Shown: positions 10,814-21,656, counted from the stretch's first letter. The stretch is 64,000 nucleotides of DNA from Batkoa obscura (GCA_030770535.1 JASVEC010000008.1:620001-684000); one strand, 5' to 3'. Translations and numbers: made by a program. Notes: generated by a model from the sequence alone, not told the origin.

Positions 10814-11278
10814 TTAAATTGGCAAAAACCCTTTCAAGCTTTCTAATTGCTCTTTAGTAGCTAATGTCTCTAACTCCTTTTTACTTTTTTCCATAATTCT
10901 TACTGACAGATTATTTAAACACTGATTGAGTCCTTTTGCTAATGCAGTGCAGTCCTTATTACCGCTTGATAAACATTGAGAATATTTTTTAAAGTCTTCT
11001 GGACAACTTGCTTGGTTTGTACAATCTCTCAATCCTTTTATTTTAGATTGGCAGTCGACACTAGCGCCATGATTACTGGTTGCTATGCATTGCTCCAACT
11101 CAGCTATAACAATTTAAAATAAAATTAAAAAGAGAATTAAAAATGGCTTACTTATATGTCCAGAACAAGATGTATAAATGCTATTATATTCAGGTATACT
11201 TTCTCTTACTCTCAAATTGACTTGGTCAAATAAATCTTTTGCTTCTTTGATTTTGGCTTCATACGCTTGTTTATCCAT
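10814..11278 (-). CDS. Double twin-Cx9C mitochondrial intermembrane-space protein (CHCHD5/Mix14-like)
   Basis: Exons 11152-11278 and 10814-11103 (48-nt intron) give 138 aa. Four Cx9C motifs are visible in order: CSGHITELEQC, CQSKIKGLRDC, CPEDFKKYSQC and CTALAKGLNQC, that is two helical-hairpin CHCH units. The spacing and the YxxC/EQC pattern recall human CHCHD5 and yeast Mix14, small proteins oxidatively folded by the Mia40 relay in the intermembrane space. NDUFA8 also has four Cx9C motifs but is longer and differs in sequence, so it is less likely. The N-terminal 40 residues form a charged helix without Cys. The first Cys pair spans the intron, which supports the splice model. Confidence 0.75.
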
Positions 11279-12174
11279 TTCTTTAAAAAATAAATTTCTT
11301 TTCGTAAATTCAGATTTATAAATTACCTCATTTCTTAAATGCAGTTGATGTAATCTAAAACAATTTGCAATTAGATATTTTCATTCTTTTTAAGTTGTAG
11401 TCTATTTTTTTAAATATGAATATAACAATTATAGCTCTTTTTATATCCTTAAATTCATATCAATTTTTTTTAACTCTAAATTAAAAACAATAAAAGACAT
11501 CTAACTGTAGTTACTCTATTATAATTTGGGTCTTGTTTAATAAAATCTTAAATCATATGAAATTTTTTATTAAATGTTTCAGATTATAATGGAAAGGACA
11601 TTATACCCATAAAAGAGTATTAATTGCTTATATAGATTTTTTGAAATCTGTACTTAATAATAAAATAAACCTGGGTTATTTAAAATAAAAACCACTTAGA
11701 TGACGCATCGTTAAAACGGTTAGCTTTACAGCTACGACATTACTCTATGCACTATTACTATTGTTTATTGTTAACGAGAGGTTGAGGATTTTAAATATAA
11801 ACCATTTGCATTACTATGTGTTAGTTTGAGTATTAACAATATGCATAGATATTTTTTTAAAGCTTTATACTTAATATTTAAGTATAATCGTCAAAGCGGG
11901 TTTATAAAAATTTAACTATAAGAAGCATGCAGTATAGTATTAGGAGCTTCGAAATACCAGCAAATATAAATCCAATATATTTGAACTCAATAAATGGTCC
12001 TTTATTCTTGTATTTTTATTTTTGATATTTAAATTTTATTTTTCAGCTATGACATCATACACAGCACGGAACTAAAAAAATCCCAATAATAATGATCCTT
12101 TAACTTTATCGTCACAACTATTTTTAACATTTTCATTTTAACAAACTCAAAAGTACTCATAACTTTATATCTAA
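11279..12174. other. Divergent intergenic region between the Cx9C gene and DSN1
   Basis: About 900 bp of AT-rich sequence must hold both promoters. A possible 5'-UTR intron of the Cx9C gene (a GTAATT donor near 11327 on minus, an AAAG acceptor before its start codon) is visible. No repeat or extra gene was found. Confidence 0.4.
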
Positions 12175-13483
12175 ATGGGAAAACGTAAATCACTATCAAA
12201 GCCACTCTCAGGTAAATATCATCACATAAGTTAACTTTAATTTATTATTTATAAGGTTCCGCTAACGAGATTCATGCTTCTCCTATTGATGAAGACTTGA
12301 AACACAATTCTCAACAAAATAAAATCCCAAATGGAAGCGAAAAAGAAACAGCTGAAAAAACAATAGAGCCCAAGAGAGTTAAAATATCAAATAACCCCAA
12401 AGTAAAAGAGTATTTTATAAACAATTTTATATAATCTAAAAAAATAAAGGTGATTAAAGATAAGTTGAATGAAATAAAGCCAATCGAAAATGAAACATCT
12501 CCCAAATTTCAACCAGAACTGAATAGTAGAGATATTCGAAGAAGAACTACTTTTGTAACTCGTGGTAAAAGAGCAACTGCTATGGGACCGGGAAAGTTTG
12601 GTATAGAATATAAATACAGCTAGAATTATTATTTATTCAAACTTTAGGCTACCCGCATCATGCGACAGAAATAAGCAAATTTTATCAATTTATTTCTCCA
12701 GAAATTCCACCTCCTCAACGCTTTAAGCAACTTGTAGCGTGGTGTATCAAGCGTCATTTAGGAAAGCAAGTATCAAGGTTTACTAAAGCTAATGAGGTTA
12801 CTAATGTAGTAGAAAAGAAACTTCTTTATGCAATAATTAATGGACAACTTGATTTATCTTGGTATAATCGACCAGTAATTTGTATATTAAGAACATAATT
12901 TAAGCTAATAGAACATAGTTATTTGAAGGTGAGAAGGAACAGGATCGTTCTCTTTTACATCCCCAAAATATAAAAAACTCCGAAAAAAAAGAAAAGCTAT
13001 TAGCTGAAATTAAAGCGTAACTTCTAGCCATATTTGTATTATTATAGTAATGCTAATATTAACATACTATTTAGACTAGAAGAAGAAAATAGCTTATGGT
13101 CCAAAAGTTTAGAGAAAAGCAATCAATATTTTTCAAAAAAGAAACAAGAGTACGAAAATGGAGAACATTCAGTTATAAAAATAGTCGAATCTGTTAAAGA
13201 CGAAGTAATTGGATTAGACTCGCTAATTGATTCAACATCACTTGAAGCTATGGCAGAAACTATAGATATACTTAATAATATTGAATGGAAAGCAGATGCT
13301 TTATATGATGCACTTAATAGCCTTGAACAGCAATCTAGCTTAGTCACCGATGAATGCTCAAAAGTCCTTTCAAAAATAGCTGTAACAGCTGAGTTAGAAG
13401 CCTCCAGAAATTTACCTGTAGACCCTGCTTTCTTATTGATGGGACTTTCTAAAATTAGTAGGAACAACGTTAAGGAAGATTAG
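12175..13483 (+). CDS. DSN1: Kinetochore MIND/Mis12-complex subunit Dsn1 (Mis13)
   Basis: Six exons (12175-12211, 12256-12401, 12450-12600, 12648-12874, 12919-13016, 13075-13483) encode 355 aa. The N-terminal 85 residues are polar and charged, then a basic run RDIRRRTTFVTRGKRATAMG precedes the family signature HATEISKFYQFISPEIPPPQ and RFKQLVAWCIKRHLGKQ (about residues 112-145). The RRxT/S site corresponds to the Aurora-B-regulated basic motif of Dsn1, and the signature is the conserved core. The C-terminal half is helical (LEEENSLWSKSLEKS and onward). Dsn1 is one of four MIND subunits linking centromeric CENP-C to the Ndc80 complex. All introns are 44-58 nt. The strict dependence on six splice events is the main uncertainty. 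Confidence 0.85.
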
Positions 13484-13724
13484 GTCAAGTAAATCAAATT
13501 AAAATTGATCTTGGGCTCTACATTTAGGGGAATTAAAAATCTTCAAGAATGAGGTGTAAAGTGAACTACTATTATTAATGTTTTAACATTTATGAATTGC
13601 TAATAAATTATAATGATTTTACTTATTTTGAGATTTTATTATTCTTTAATCTAGCCAATCATTATTAATCCTGGCTAAGGATATAAAATTCAAATTTTAA
13701 AGTTGAGTTCAATTGTTTTTTAAA

Positions 13725-15944
13725 ATGAGCAACCCAAGTAAACCACTGATATTTTATGGAAGCGAAACTGGAAATTCGGAAGCTATAGCTAGACAATTAG
13801 GATTGGAAGTAAAATCAAGAATAACTAGTACTAAATTTGATTCAGAAATTGAAGTAAATGAATTAAACACATTTACAAAGCATATAAATAATTCTACCAA
13901 AACTGTTTGTATTATAATATGTTCTTCAACAGGCGACGGGGAACCTCCTGAAAATGCATTGAAATTTGACGAATATTTGGGAAATAATATAAACTCCGAA
14001 AAAGTGTTAAGTAACTTACATTTTATTTTACTGGGAATGGGAGATAAAACTTATGATCTTACCTTTGGATTATTCCCAATAAAGATTTATAACTCTTTAA
14101 TAAGATTAGGTGCAAAGCCTTTAATGCCTTTTTCCATTACAGATGATGATGAAGGCACTGATATCGTTTTCGAACCCTGGAATTTAGATTTATGGACTGT
14201 ATTGAATAAGTTTTACGGAAAAAATAAGACTATAAACAGCATTAATACTAAAGAAGTTAGTCTACTTAATGGCGATCTCAACTGTAAAACTAATGGTGTG
14301 AATGAAGATAGTAAAATAACCTATGATAACGCTAAACCAGAAGAGACCAATCTGAGTACTAATGAGTCGGAATTTTCTAATGCTACTTTACCAGCCAATT
14401 ACGAGCAAGAAATCGCGATTGATACTGAAACCTTAAAAACGTTAAAAGAGTTGAAATTATTACCAAAAATACCAATAGAAGTATGTCAGTTTAATTTTAT
14501 TAAAAATAGAGAAAATGTCAATATAAATAAAGATAAAGCTTTAAAGAAGCTTCATAGCGGCCTTTTCGAGGGAAAAGCAGTTAGAGTTTCAAGTTTATCT
14601 TCATCAAAAGCCGTAAAGAGAATCCTAGAATTAGAAGTAGAAATACCAAGAGATGATATTTACTACCAACCTGGTGATGCATTTGGTATTATTCAGCCTA
14701 ATAATCCAATTCTCGTAAATAAATTGGTTGAAAGATTAAATTTAGCCTCAAGCCAGTATGATGCATTAACTTTATCAGCTATAAATGGACAACTACCTTC
14801 CCATCTCCAACCATTTTCAGAATATACTACAACTATCCATCAATTAATTTCTTACAGTATGGACTTAACAACTTTACCTAAAAAAGCATTATTTAGACTC
14901 TTATCTCAGTATTGTGCGGATCCGATTGAAAGTGCTTGTTTAGATGCATTAAGTAGCAAACAAGGAGGTGATATCTTCAACTCATTAAGAGAACAATCTC
15001 CCAATTTATTAGAAATTTTAAATGTTTTCCCAAGCTGTCAACCACCTTTAAATCGGTTACTTGATATAACTCCTGCTATACAACCTAGATATTACTCCGT
15101 TACAACAACGCCATTAAATTCACCACATAAAGTGGAGTTTATTTTCAATGTAGTACAGTACCATACACCAACTCATAATCAATTACGACATGGTTTATTT
15201 ACTTCATTTATAGATCGTGAATCTGAGTTAGTACCAGAGTTTAGTAGCAAAAGAGATTTAAAGATACCATTAGAAATGTTTTTAAAGCCAAGTACATTAA
15301 ATAGCTTTCATCTTCCAACAAACCGTCAAACTCCTTTGATTTTGGTCGGACCTGGAACCGGCTTAGCTCCTTTGTTAAGTTTCTTACGCCATCGTCGAGA
15401 ACAAAGAAGAATGTTGCGTAAATCTGGCACCTTAGGGGTTTCAGTAACCCAAGAATTAAATTCTAAGTTTGGTAAGATATGGACAGTCTTTGGAACTAGA
15501 ACAGAAAGCGATGATTATTTCAAAGAGGAAGAGTTGCTTCAAATGAAGCAAGATGAGACCATTGATCGACTTGATGTTACTTTTTCAAGAGATATTGAAA
15601 ACTCATTTACTTTAGTTGGAGAGAAAAAGATAGTTTCGAATTGTAAATATGTTCAAGATGCTCTTTTAAATAATCAAGATCAATTATTTGAGTTGATGTA
15701 TTCTAACCAAGCTAGTTTTTACCTTTGTGGTGATGCATCCAAAATGGCTAAAGATGTAAATGATACTTTAACTAATATTCTTTTGAGTAATGGAGCTAAA
15801 TTCGATCCACCTTTAACTACTCTAAAAGAAGCACAAGGTATACTTTTAAAATGGACTAAAGAAGGCAGGATTAAACGAGATCTCGTAAGTTCTTATTACA
15901 TACTCTTTATGAATTATTAATAATCGTGTTTTTTATAGTGGTAA
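13725..15944 (+). CDS. TAH18: NADPH-dependent diflavin oxidoreductase Tah18/NDOR1
   Basis: Exons 13725-15884 and 15939-15944 encode 721 aa, close to the family plus an Asn/Thr-rich linker. A flavodoxin-like FMN domain comes first (FYGSETGNSEAIARQLG at about 10-26; SSTGDGEPPENA). The FAD/connecting domain has PRYYSVTTTP near residue 450, and the NADPH-binding region has LVGPGTGLAPLLSFLRHRR near 540 and FYLCGDASKMAKDV. Tah18 passes electrons from NADPH to the Fe-S protein Dre2 in cytosolic iron-sulfur assembly. The start at 13725 gives the normal MSNPSKPLIFYGS beginning; the ATG four codons upstream adds nothing conserved. A 54-nt GTAAGT..TATAG intron after RIKRDL replaces an unrelated tail with Trp-stop, the C-terminal aromatic that stacks on FAD in this family. 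Confidence 0.93.
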
Positions 15945-16519
15945 ATTACTAAATGGATGAGCTCAGTATAGTAAAGTTACCTTGCTTGCCTTTTCGATAG
16001 AAATAAATATTGTCTAGAGATAAAATTATCAATAATATCACATTTACATATAGTTTATTTTATAGAATAATTTTTTAAAACATTAGAATGTAGACTATAA
16101 GCTATATGGATGAATTTAAAGGTCACTCTAATTTCATTTTTTACTTTCTAAGTAGCGGATATACAGATATACAGGCATTATTCCAATATGTTTACTAAAC
16201 TAATGTATTATTATTTAAATATTGGTATTTATGATATCAAATGCATTATGCTCTAATATTTTTAATTAACAAATGAATTTTGACGCCGGCATCAATAAAC
16301 AATGACCTACTTGTTTATTTAAGATTAGATGAGGCTATATTAAATATACTTGAAATCACTCAAGTTAACCATATTACTTTATCCCTAGCCTTTCTAAACT
16401 ATATAGTATAGTAATTTTCAGTCATATATAATAAAATAAAGTGCATTTTTAAAAAAATAGTTAAATTTCCAAATAACAAAAATGATAAATAATTGTATTA
16501 TCTTCAATAATCTTTTATA
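15945..16519. other. 3' intergenic region
   Basis: AT-rich spacer between the convergent TAH18 and Gln/Cys-rich genes. No repeat family member, RNA gene or open frame of note was seen. Confidence 0.4.
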
Positions 16520-17263
16520 TTAGATTCCAAAGTGGGAATTTTGAGGCCAAGTAGGATTGAAAGGAGGGTTTTGACCTAAAGGACTTTGAATAAAGTTTTG
16601 ATTTTGGAAAGGAGAAACTTGTCCAAAGATACCTCCTTGGCTTAATCCAGTACCACAGCAAGCAGCGGGTTGGCCACAGAAAACGTGATTTGATTGATGA
16701 CATTCACAGTTTATAGCACAATGGCATGGTGAATTCTTACAGCAGGCACATCCACTGACTTGAGAAAATTGACAAGGAGCTTTACCATCGGTAGAGCAGC
16801 AATTTGCTTGACCTTGGAATTTGTGAAGAATGTGTTGGGCACGGTGTAAAGAATTATGAAGTTTTTCATTGTATTGAAGGAATTGATCTGGGGCTAAGAA
16901 TTGTTTACCATCTTTGGAAATGTTATAAGCTTGTTCAACAAAGTTTACAAGCTCAAAGGCATATTGTTCGTTTCTCTGATTTTCTTGGTCTAACATTTGA
17001 TTTTGTACTGTTTGGGAGCGTTGTTGAATTTTTTGTACAATCAATTGTACTAATTGACGTGTCTTTTGGCATAATTGTACTAATTGCTCACTTGCTAATG
17101 GATTTGGACCGTACATTTTTGCTTGTTGGGTAATTTTACAAGCTTCATTTAAAATCTGATCAACATTATAAATAATAGGAGTTACTTCATTAAAGCTATT
17201 GTTTAATAGTGGAATAGGAGATTGAGTGTTTAAAAGATTTATTGGGGAAATTTGTCCAAACAT
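16520..17263 (-). CDS. Gln/Cys-rich protein A, unknown function (paralogue of 19010-19699)
   Basis: A single exon of 247 aa starts MFGQISPINLL and shows no signal peptide or membrane segment. Residues about 30-150 are helical and Gln-rich (ASEQLVQLCQKTRQLVQLIV). Residues about 155-208 form a dense Cys module with 13 Cys, including CC pairs and CxC (SGCACCKNSPCHCAINCECH). The C-terminus returns to Phe/Gly/Gln/Pro-rich sequence with the same GQVSPF motif that opens the neighbouring paralogue. The helical core aligns with protein B (GPNPLASEQLVQLCQKTRQ against GQNPMVSRQVTQQLVQQCQQ). I recognise no known family. Composition (Q, C, F, G and N with low charge) would suit self-assembly or metal/thiol chemistry; that is inference. 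Confidence 0.7.
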   Translation of the reverse strand: MFGQISPINLLNTQSPIPLLNNSFNEVTPIIYNVDQILNEACKITQQAKMYGPNPLASEQLVQLCQKTRQLVQLIVQKIQQRSQTVQNQMLDQENQRNEQYAFELVNFVEQAYNISKDGKQFLAPDQFLQYNEKLHNSLHRAQHILHKFQGQANCCSTDGKAPCQFSQVSGCACCKNSPCHCAINCECHQSNHVFCGQPAACCGTGLSQGGIFGQVSPFQNQNFIQSPLGQNPPFNPTWPQNSHFGI

Positions 17264-17815
17264 TTTATTACCTTAAACATCTCTTTGTTTTTGTTTTTAT
17301 ATTATCAATTTTTAAGGATAGCTTCTATAAATTTTTAATGAGATAAATAGGCTATTGCTGACGTAAATCCCCATCCCTTTATTATTCAGGTTATAAATAT
17401 AAGATTTAACCAACAAAAGCTACTTTAGGTCATCTCTATCAGTCATTTTATTCTAAGTAATAAATATCCCTCATTTCAGTGTTGAGTGAACCGTTCCATT
17501 TATTTGGTAATAATATCATTGGAACAACATCAAGGTGATTTTTTAAAAATGAAATCTAGAAACATATATTCAATTATTTGTTATCTTATTACCAAGAGTT
17601 ATTTTATATACCCAATGGTTTAGTAAATTAATAAAACGTGTTAAACTATTTTAATTGCAGTATAAAATAATATATCAACATATACAAAGCTAATTTGCTT
17701 TACTTGACAATATACTAATGCTTATTTATTTTATACAACTTATTAATAACAATATTATTACTATATTGCATTTTAGATAAGACATTAACAATATGAAAAG
17801 AGATGGTTTTCTATA

Positions 17816-18006
17816 TAGCTACCAAAAAATGAAAGTGGGAGTTTTGGGAGTGCTTTCAGCAACGACATTTAAAAAAAATACACAAAAACCAAAAGCTACC
17901 AAATTCAATTAAACTTTGTATTAAACTTTGTAAGTAAAAAGCACTTTTTTTAAACATTTTTGCTGAAAGCACTGCTAAAACTCCCACTTTCATTTTTTAG
18001 TAACTG
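17816..18006. mobile_element. Mite-C: 191-bp element with 48-bp terminal inverted repeats
   Basis: The ends start TAGCTACCAAAAAATGAAAG and, on the reverse strand, CAGTTACTAAAAAATGAAAG, and stay paired through GTGGGAGTTTT and GTGCTTTCAGCAA. It is flanked by TA on both sides. The arms differ at few sites, so the copy looks relatively young. There is no coding capacity. Single copy in the window. Confidence 0.7.
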
Positions 18007-18036
18007 TATTTTTAAAACAATTTTTAAAATATTATC

Positions 18037-18136
18037 TAGGAATGTTCTATTTGATTAAGAAAGTTATTAACAGTTTTTCCTCTTATATAGTGCTTAAAAA
18101 ATAGAAAAAGTGGTGAAACCAAAAAAAAAACCTCCA
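18037..18136 (+). mobile_element. Mite-A copy 5
   Basis: Full-length unit (TAGGAATGT to AAACCTCCA) in plus orientation. Flanks are TC and AT, so the target duplication is lost or ambiguous. It faces copy 6 across 5 bp. Confidence 0.65.
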
Positions 18137-18141
18137 ATATA

Positions 18142-18241
18142 TGAGAATGTTTTTTTTAGTTTCACCACTTTTTCCATTTTTAGGCGCTATTTGAACAGAA
18201 AGGCTGTTAGTAAAATTCTTAAACGCAAAAATACATCCCCG
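18142..18241 (-). mobile_element. Mite-A copy 6
   Basis: A 100-bp unit, minus orientation, with ends TGAGAATGT and ACATCCCCG, flanked by TA on both sides. It forms an inverted pair with copy 5. Confidence 0.72.
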
Positions 18242-19009
18242 TATATTTTTCAAAAGTTATTTTATATAAAATGATGAAAATAGTTCCAGACTACCAAAGT
18301 GTAATAAGAAATTCTATGTAATTTTTTTAAATGTGATAATACAAGCATGAAATCTTTTTAACTGTAAGCATATAAATATTGATATCAATATTAGTATTAG
18401 AATAATACAACTTTAGTAATTAAATTTGAGTTTTTGGCTATTATCTTCTTTTTATACATAATTTGCAAATATATATAATTAAATAGTTTATAATAATTTA
18501 ATAATATTATCCTTTTTTGTTGTCTGATTTTCTAAAAAATTATTTGTTTATAGTCAGAACTACTTTTATTAACACTTAATCTTTTAGCATAAAAAAGACT
18601 AAAAAACTTGTTATCTGATTATAGTTATTTTTATGTATAAATCAGTTTGAAATGAATTCTTACCAATTTAAAAATCTTTTTTTGATAAAAATAATAGTAT
18701 ATGATTAAAATTGAACATTAACTTTGACGTATTCTTTTATATTTAATATAAACTTTTCGATAATGATTTTTTAATATAAGAAAGAAATAAACTTACTTTG
18801 TATGTAAAATGTGAAGCTCTTAACGGATCATAATTACTGAAGTCCTCATCAATATCAATCTACAATTGTTTAAATTAGTTTAAAACACACATTCTTTAAA
18901 GGATAAATAAAGTCATAATTAATACTACTTAATAAAAGTCTGTTATTATAGAAACATTGTTAAATTTAAAATAACTATTAAGCAGACCTCAAAAAATTTA
19001 TTTAAAAAT

Positions 19010-19699
19010 TTAGCATTGGTAGTGGTTTGGAGTTTGGTTCCATTGGGATTGAGTGGAACGGAATGGGGAAGTTTGACCAAATAAACCTTGAGTCATGTTT
19101 TGACCTTGGAATGGAGATTGACCGAACATACCTTGACCTTGGAATGGGGATTGACCGAACATACCTTGACCTTGACCTTGGAATGGAGATTGTCCATAGG
19201 TGTTTTGACCCCATTGGTTGCAAACTTGGTTGCATTGCATCTTAGCACGTTGACAGAGCTCTTGGATTTGTTGAGCAATTTGTTGGCATTGGAATGGGTC
19301 TTGGATCATGGTACGTTGTTGAGCAATGTTACATTTTTGTTCAGTGCAGTTAACAAGATCATAGATTTGTTGTAAACGTTGTTGACATTGTTGTCTTTCC
19401 ATTGGGTTTTGGCATTGTTGAGCACGTTGTTGAACGGTTTGGAGAGCTTGATGAGCAATTTGACGAGCTTGTTGGCATTGTTGTACAAGTTGTTGGGTAA
19501 CTTGACGGGAGACCATTGGGTTTTGTCCTTGGCATTGTTCTTGTTGGCAAGTGTTAAGGATTTGATAAAGGATTTGTTCAAGGTTACGTACAACTTGAGT
19601 TTCATCACCGTGACATTGTTGGTTCATACCACCAAACATACCAGTGGTTTGTTGTGGGTATTGACCGAAAGGAGAGACTTGATTGAAAAGACCGTGCAT
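19010..19699 (-). CDS. Gln/Cys-rich protein B with FGQSPFQGQG repeats, unknown function
   Basis: A single exon of 229 aa starts MHGLFNQVSPFGQYPQQ and lacks signal peptide or membrane segments. The core, about residues 30-165, is Gln-rich and probably helical, with about 16 Cys often in CQQ or QxC settings (QQCQQARQIAHQALQTVQQR). The C-terminus has three near-identical 11-residue repeats (MFGQSPFQGQG), then LFGQTSPF. Protein A aligns over the core and shares the N-terminal (Q)VSPF signature, so the two are tandem paralogues in the same orientation. Codons favour CTT, AAC, TTC, ATC and TGC far more than in neighbouring genes, and a TATA box lies about 55 bp upstream, which together suggest very high expression. 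Function is unknown; I found no known family. Confidence 0.75.
   Translation of the reverse strand: MHGLFNQVSPFGQYPQQTTGMFGGMNQQCHGDETQVVRNLEQILYQILNTCQQEQCQGQNPMVSRQVTQQLVQQCQQARQIAHQALQTVQQRAQQCQNPMERQQCQQRLQQIYDLVNCTEQKCNIAQQRTMIQDPFQCQQIAQQIQELCQRAKMQCNQVCNQWGQNTYGQSPFQGQGQGMFGQSPFQGQGMFGQSPFQGQNMTQGLFGQTSPFRSTQSQWNQTPNHYQC
19101..19200 (-). repeat. 33-bp tandem repeat inside the Gln/Cys-rich gene B
   Basis: Three copies of a 33-bp unit (each containing CCTTGGAATGGRGATTG on plus) with one 6-bp extension between the second and third. They encode the MFGQSPFQGQG repeats. Near-identity at the nucleotide level suggests recent duplication or unequal exchange. Confidence 0.7.
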
Positions 19700-19753
19700 T
19701 TTTATATAATATTCAAAATTTGATTTATGATTATTATCTATCCAATTTGAGCC

Positions 19754-19761
19754 TATTTATA
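19754..19761 (-). promoter_or_regulatory. TATA box of Gln/Cys-rich gene B
   Basis: Minus-strand GGTATAAATAGGC contains TATAAATA 55-62 bp upstream of the start codon, the classical spacing for a strong promoter with a short leader. Confidence 0.55.
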
Positions 19762-20538
19762 CCTTTGGTTTGGCATATTCAAGGGATGAAATATTTACAA
19801 GGACTCTTTAAGGATCAATAACTTAGCTAGTTGATGACATATCCCATTACGTACACTATACTATTGACATCCCTCTTTACAATCGAATGGTTACTTGAGA
19901 TTACGTTGACATTTTATAAACCAACCAAAATTTAGTATTTCAATTGCTTCACATGTTATTGGTATTTATTTGACATGTTGATTTCTCTCTTTAATAAATT
20001 ACAGGGATAAACCTATCAAAATATTTGTTAAGGGAGGAAATTTTTAGTTGACAGTTTTTTATTTTTTGAGTTTATAAATAGATTTGACAGTTTATGATTT
20101 TAAAAGGTAAATAGGACTAAAATATTTCTTTTATTTCTACTACACTTTTTCATATTATAAAGGAGTAGCTTATATTATGCTTTGTTTTATTTTATAAAAT
20201 GTTAATGTTATATATGATCCATTTTTATTGTATTGAAATTATTAATTCTAATTATATATAAAAACAATGCCTGAAATCACAGTTTAGAATATCATTTTAA
20301 GCCATATCTTAAAAACTAGTTTATTTTTATTGTCAAAATATTACTTTAAGGATAATAAATCATTTATATAAATATTAAATATAACATTAACTAGAACTAT
20401 CTTTCACGTTACTCTCCTATCAAGTCTTTGACTATATTCCTAATATATCAAATGATCTATTTAACATAGATTATATCAATAACCCTTTAATAATTTATTT
20501 AGAATAAAATAAAACATTATGATGAACTAACTATTGAA

Positions 20539-20633
20539 TGGGGGATGTTTTTTTTGGTTTCATCACTTTTCCCATTTTTAAGCGCTATTCAAGTGGAAAG
20601 ATTGTTAGTAAAATTCTAAAAAATACATCCTCA
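20539..20633 (-). mobile_element. Mite-A copy 7
   Basis: A 95-bp unit in minus orientation (TGGGGGATG to ATCCTCA) with AA on both sides rather than TA. Slightly shortened near the right end. Confidence 0.7.
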
Positions 20634-21098
20634 AATAGTAAAAGGTTTAACTAAAATGATAATAAATTTAAGACCGCTATTGATACTATTAGACAAGGAT
20701 AGAATTGAATAATAACCTATTTTAGCAATATTGAATAATGTGTTATCTTATTATTATGTTACAACAAAATAATATTTTAAGTTGAATCTTAAACATTCTG
20801 CTCTTTTTTATAAATCGATTTCAATATGTCAATATATGTTTTTATAGAAATAGTGAAGCTCTTTCAGTCAAATAGGTTGTCTATTTAACTACGATGATAT
20901 ATTAATAATGTATATTTATTAGATAACATCAAATTTACTTTTTATAGCGAATTATTTATATTCTTTTTATAAATTTTCTTAATTATTTCTATTATTATTT
21001 AGCAAATAAATATTATTTAATTATACAATTTTGTTTGTACATTTCTTTCTTTATGAAATAGTTAATTCTAATTTAATATTTCTAAACTAATTAAATTT

Positions 21099-21198
21099 TA
21101 ACAATGTCTTTTTTAATTTCATTTATTTTTCCTAGTTTATAAATACTATTGTGGAAAGTTTTATTATAAAGTTTGTAAACAAAAAGAATTATGTCCTT
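21099..21198 (-). mobile_element. Mite-A copy 8, strongly decayed
   Basis: It matches the minus-orientation consensus (TTTTTTAATTTCATTTATTT, GGAAAGTTTTATTATAAAG, TTTGTAAACAAAAAG) with many substitutions, mostly loss of G and C. The ends are barely recognisable. It is the oldest copy in the window. Confidence 0.5.
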
Positions 21199-21387
21199 AT
21201 ATTTTTAATTTTAAATATCATAATATTTTTATACGCTCAGTTTAAAATTACTAAAACCTTAAACTAATTTTTTTGAAACTTTTAAATTATATTAAACTCA
21301 AAACTATTGTTAATTTAACTTATTAGTTAGAAACTTTAATAAGATTATATACAGCTATAATTTAATACCAATTTTAAAAACAAAATA

Positions 21388-21487
21388 TGAGTATGTATTT
21401 TTGTGTTTAAGAATTTTACTAACAATCTTTCTACTCAAATAGCGCTTAAAAGATGGAAAAAATAATGAAGCCAAAAAAACACCCCCA
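21388..21487 (+). mobile_element. Mite-A copy 9
   Basis: A 100-bp unit (TGAGTATGT to ACACCCCCA), plus orientation, TA on both sides. Confidence 0.75.
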
Positions 21488-21656
21488 TATACTTAATATC
21501 TAATATTAGTCAAACCCTATGAATAAACTCTCCAAAAAAATGAATATAAAAAGAAACCTTTAATAAAAAAACGCTTAAGAAGAGACAAAAAACATAAAAC
21601 CCATTGGTACATTGATTTTAAAGAACCAAAAAGGACTAACATCACTTCAAATAGTA

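Larger units (their letters stand above)
17264..19009. other. Intergenic region between the two Gln/Cys-rich paralogues
   Basis: The first 150 bp should be the promoter of protein A; TATA-like ATTTATAG (minus) lies about 60 bp upstream of its start. The remainder carries Mite-C (17816-18006) and two Mite-A copies (18037-18136, 18142-18241). From 18250 to 19009 only AT-rich sequence is seen. Confidence 0.5.
19762..21656. other. Intergenic region
   Basis: Upstream of gene B, then gene-free. It contains Mite-A copies at 20539-20633, 21099-21198 (decayed) and 21388-21487. The rest is AT-rich without open frames of interest. Confidence 0.5.

Noticed and set aside
19027-19723. Several open frames on both strands across the Gln/Cys-rich gene B
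   Set aside because: Low-complexity CAA/TTG-rich sequence keeps other frames open. Only the 229-aa frame shares a core with paralogue A.
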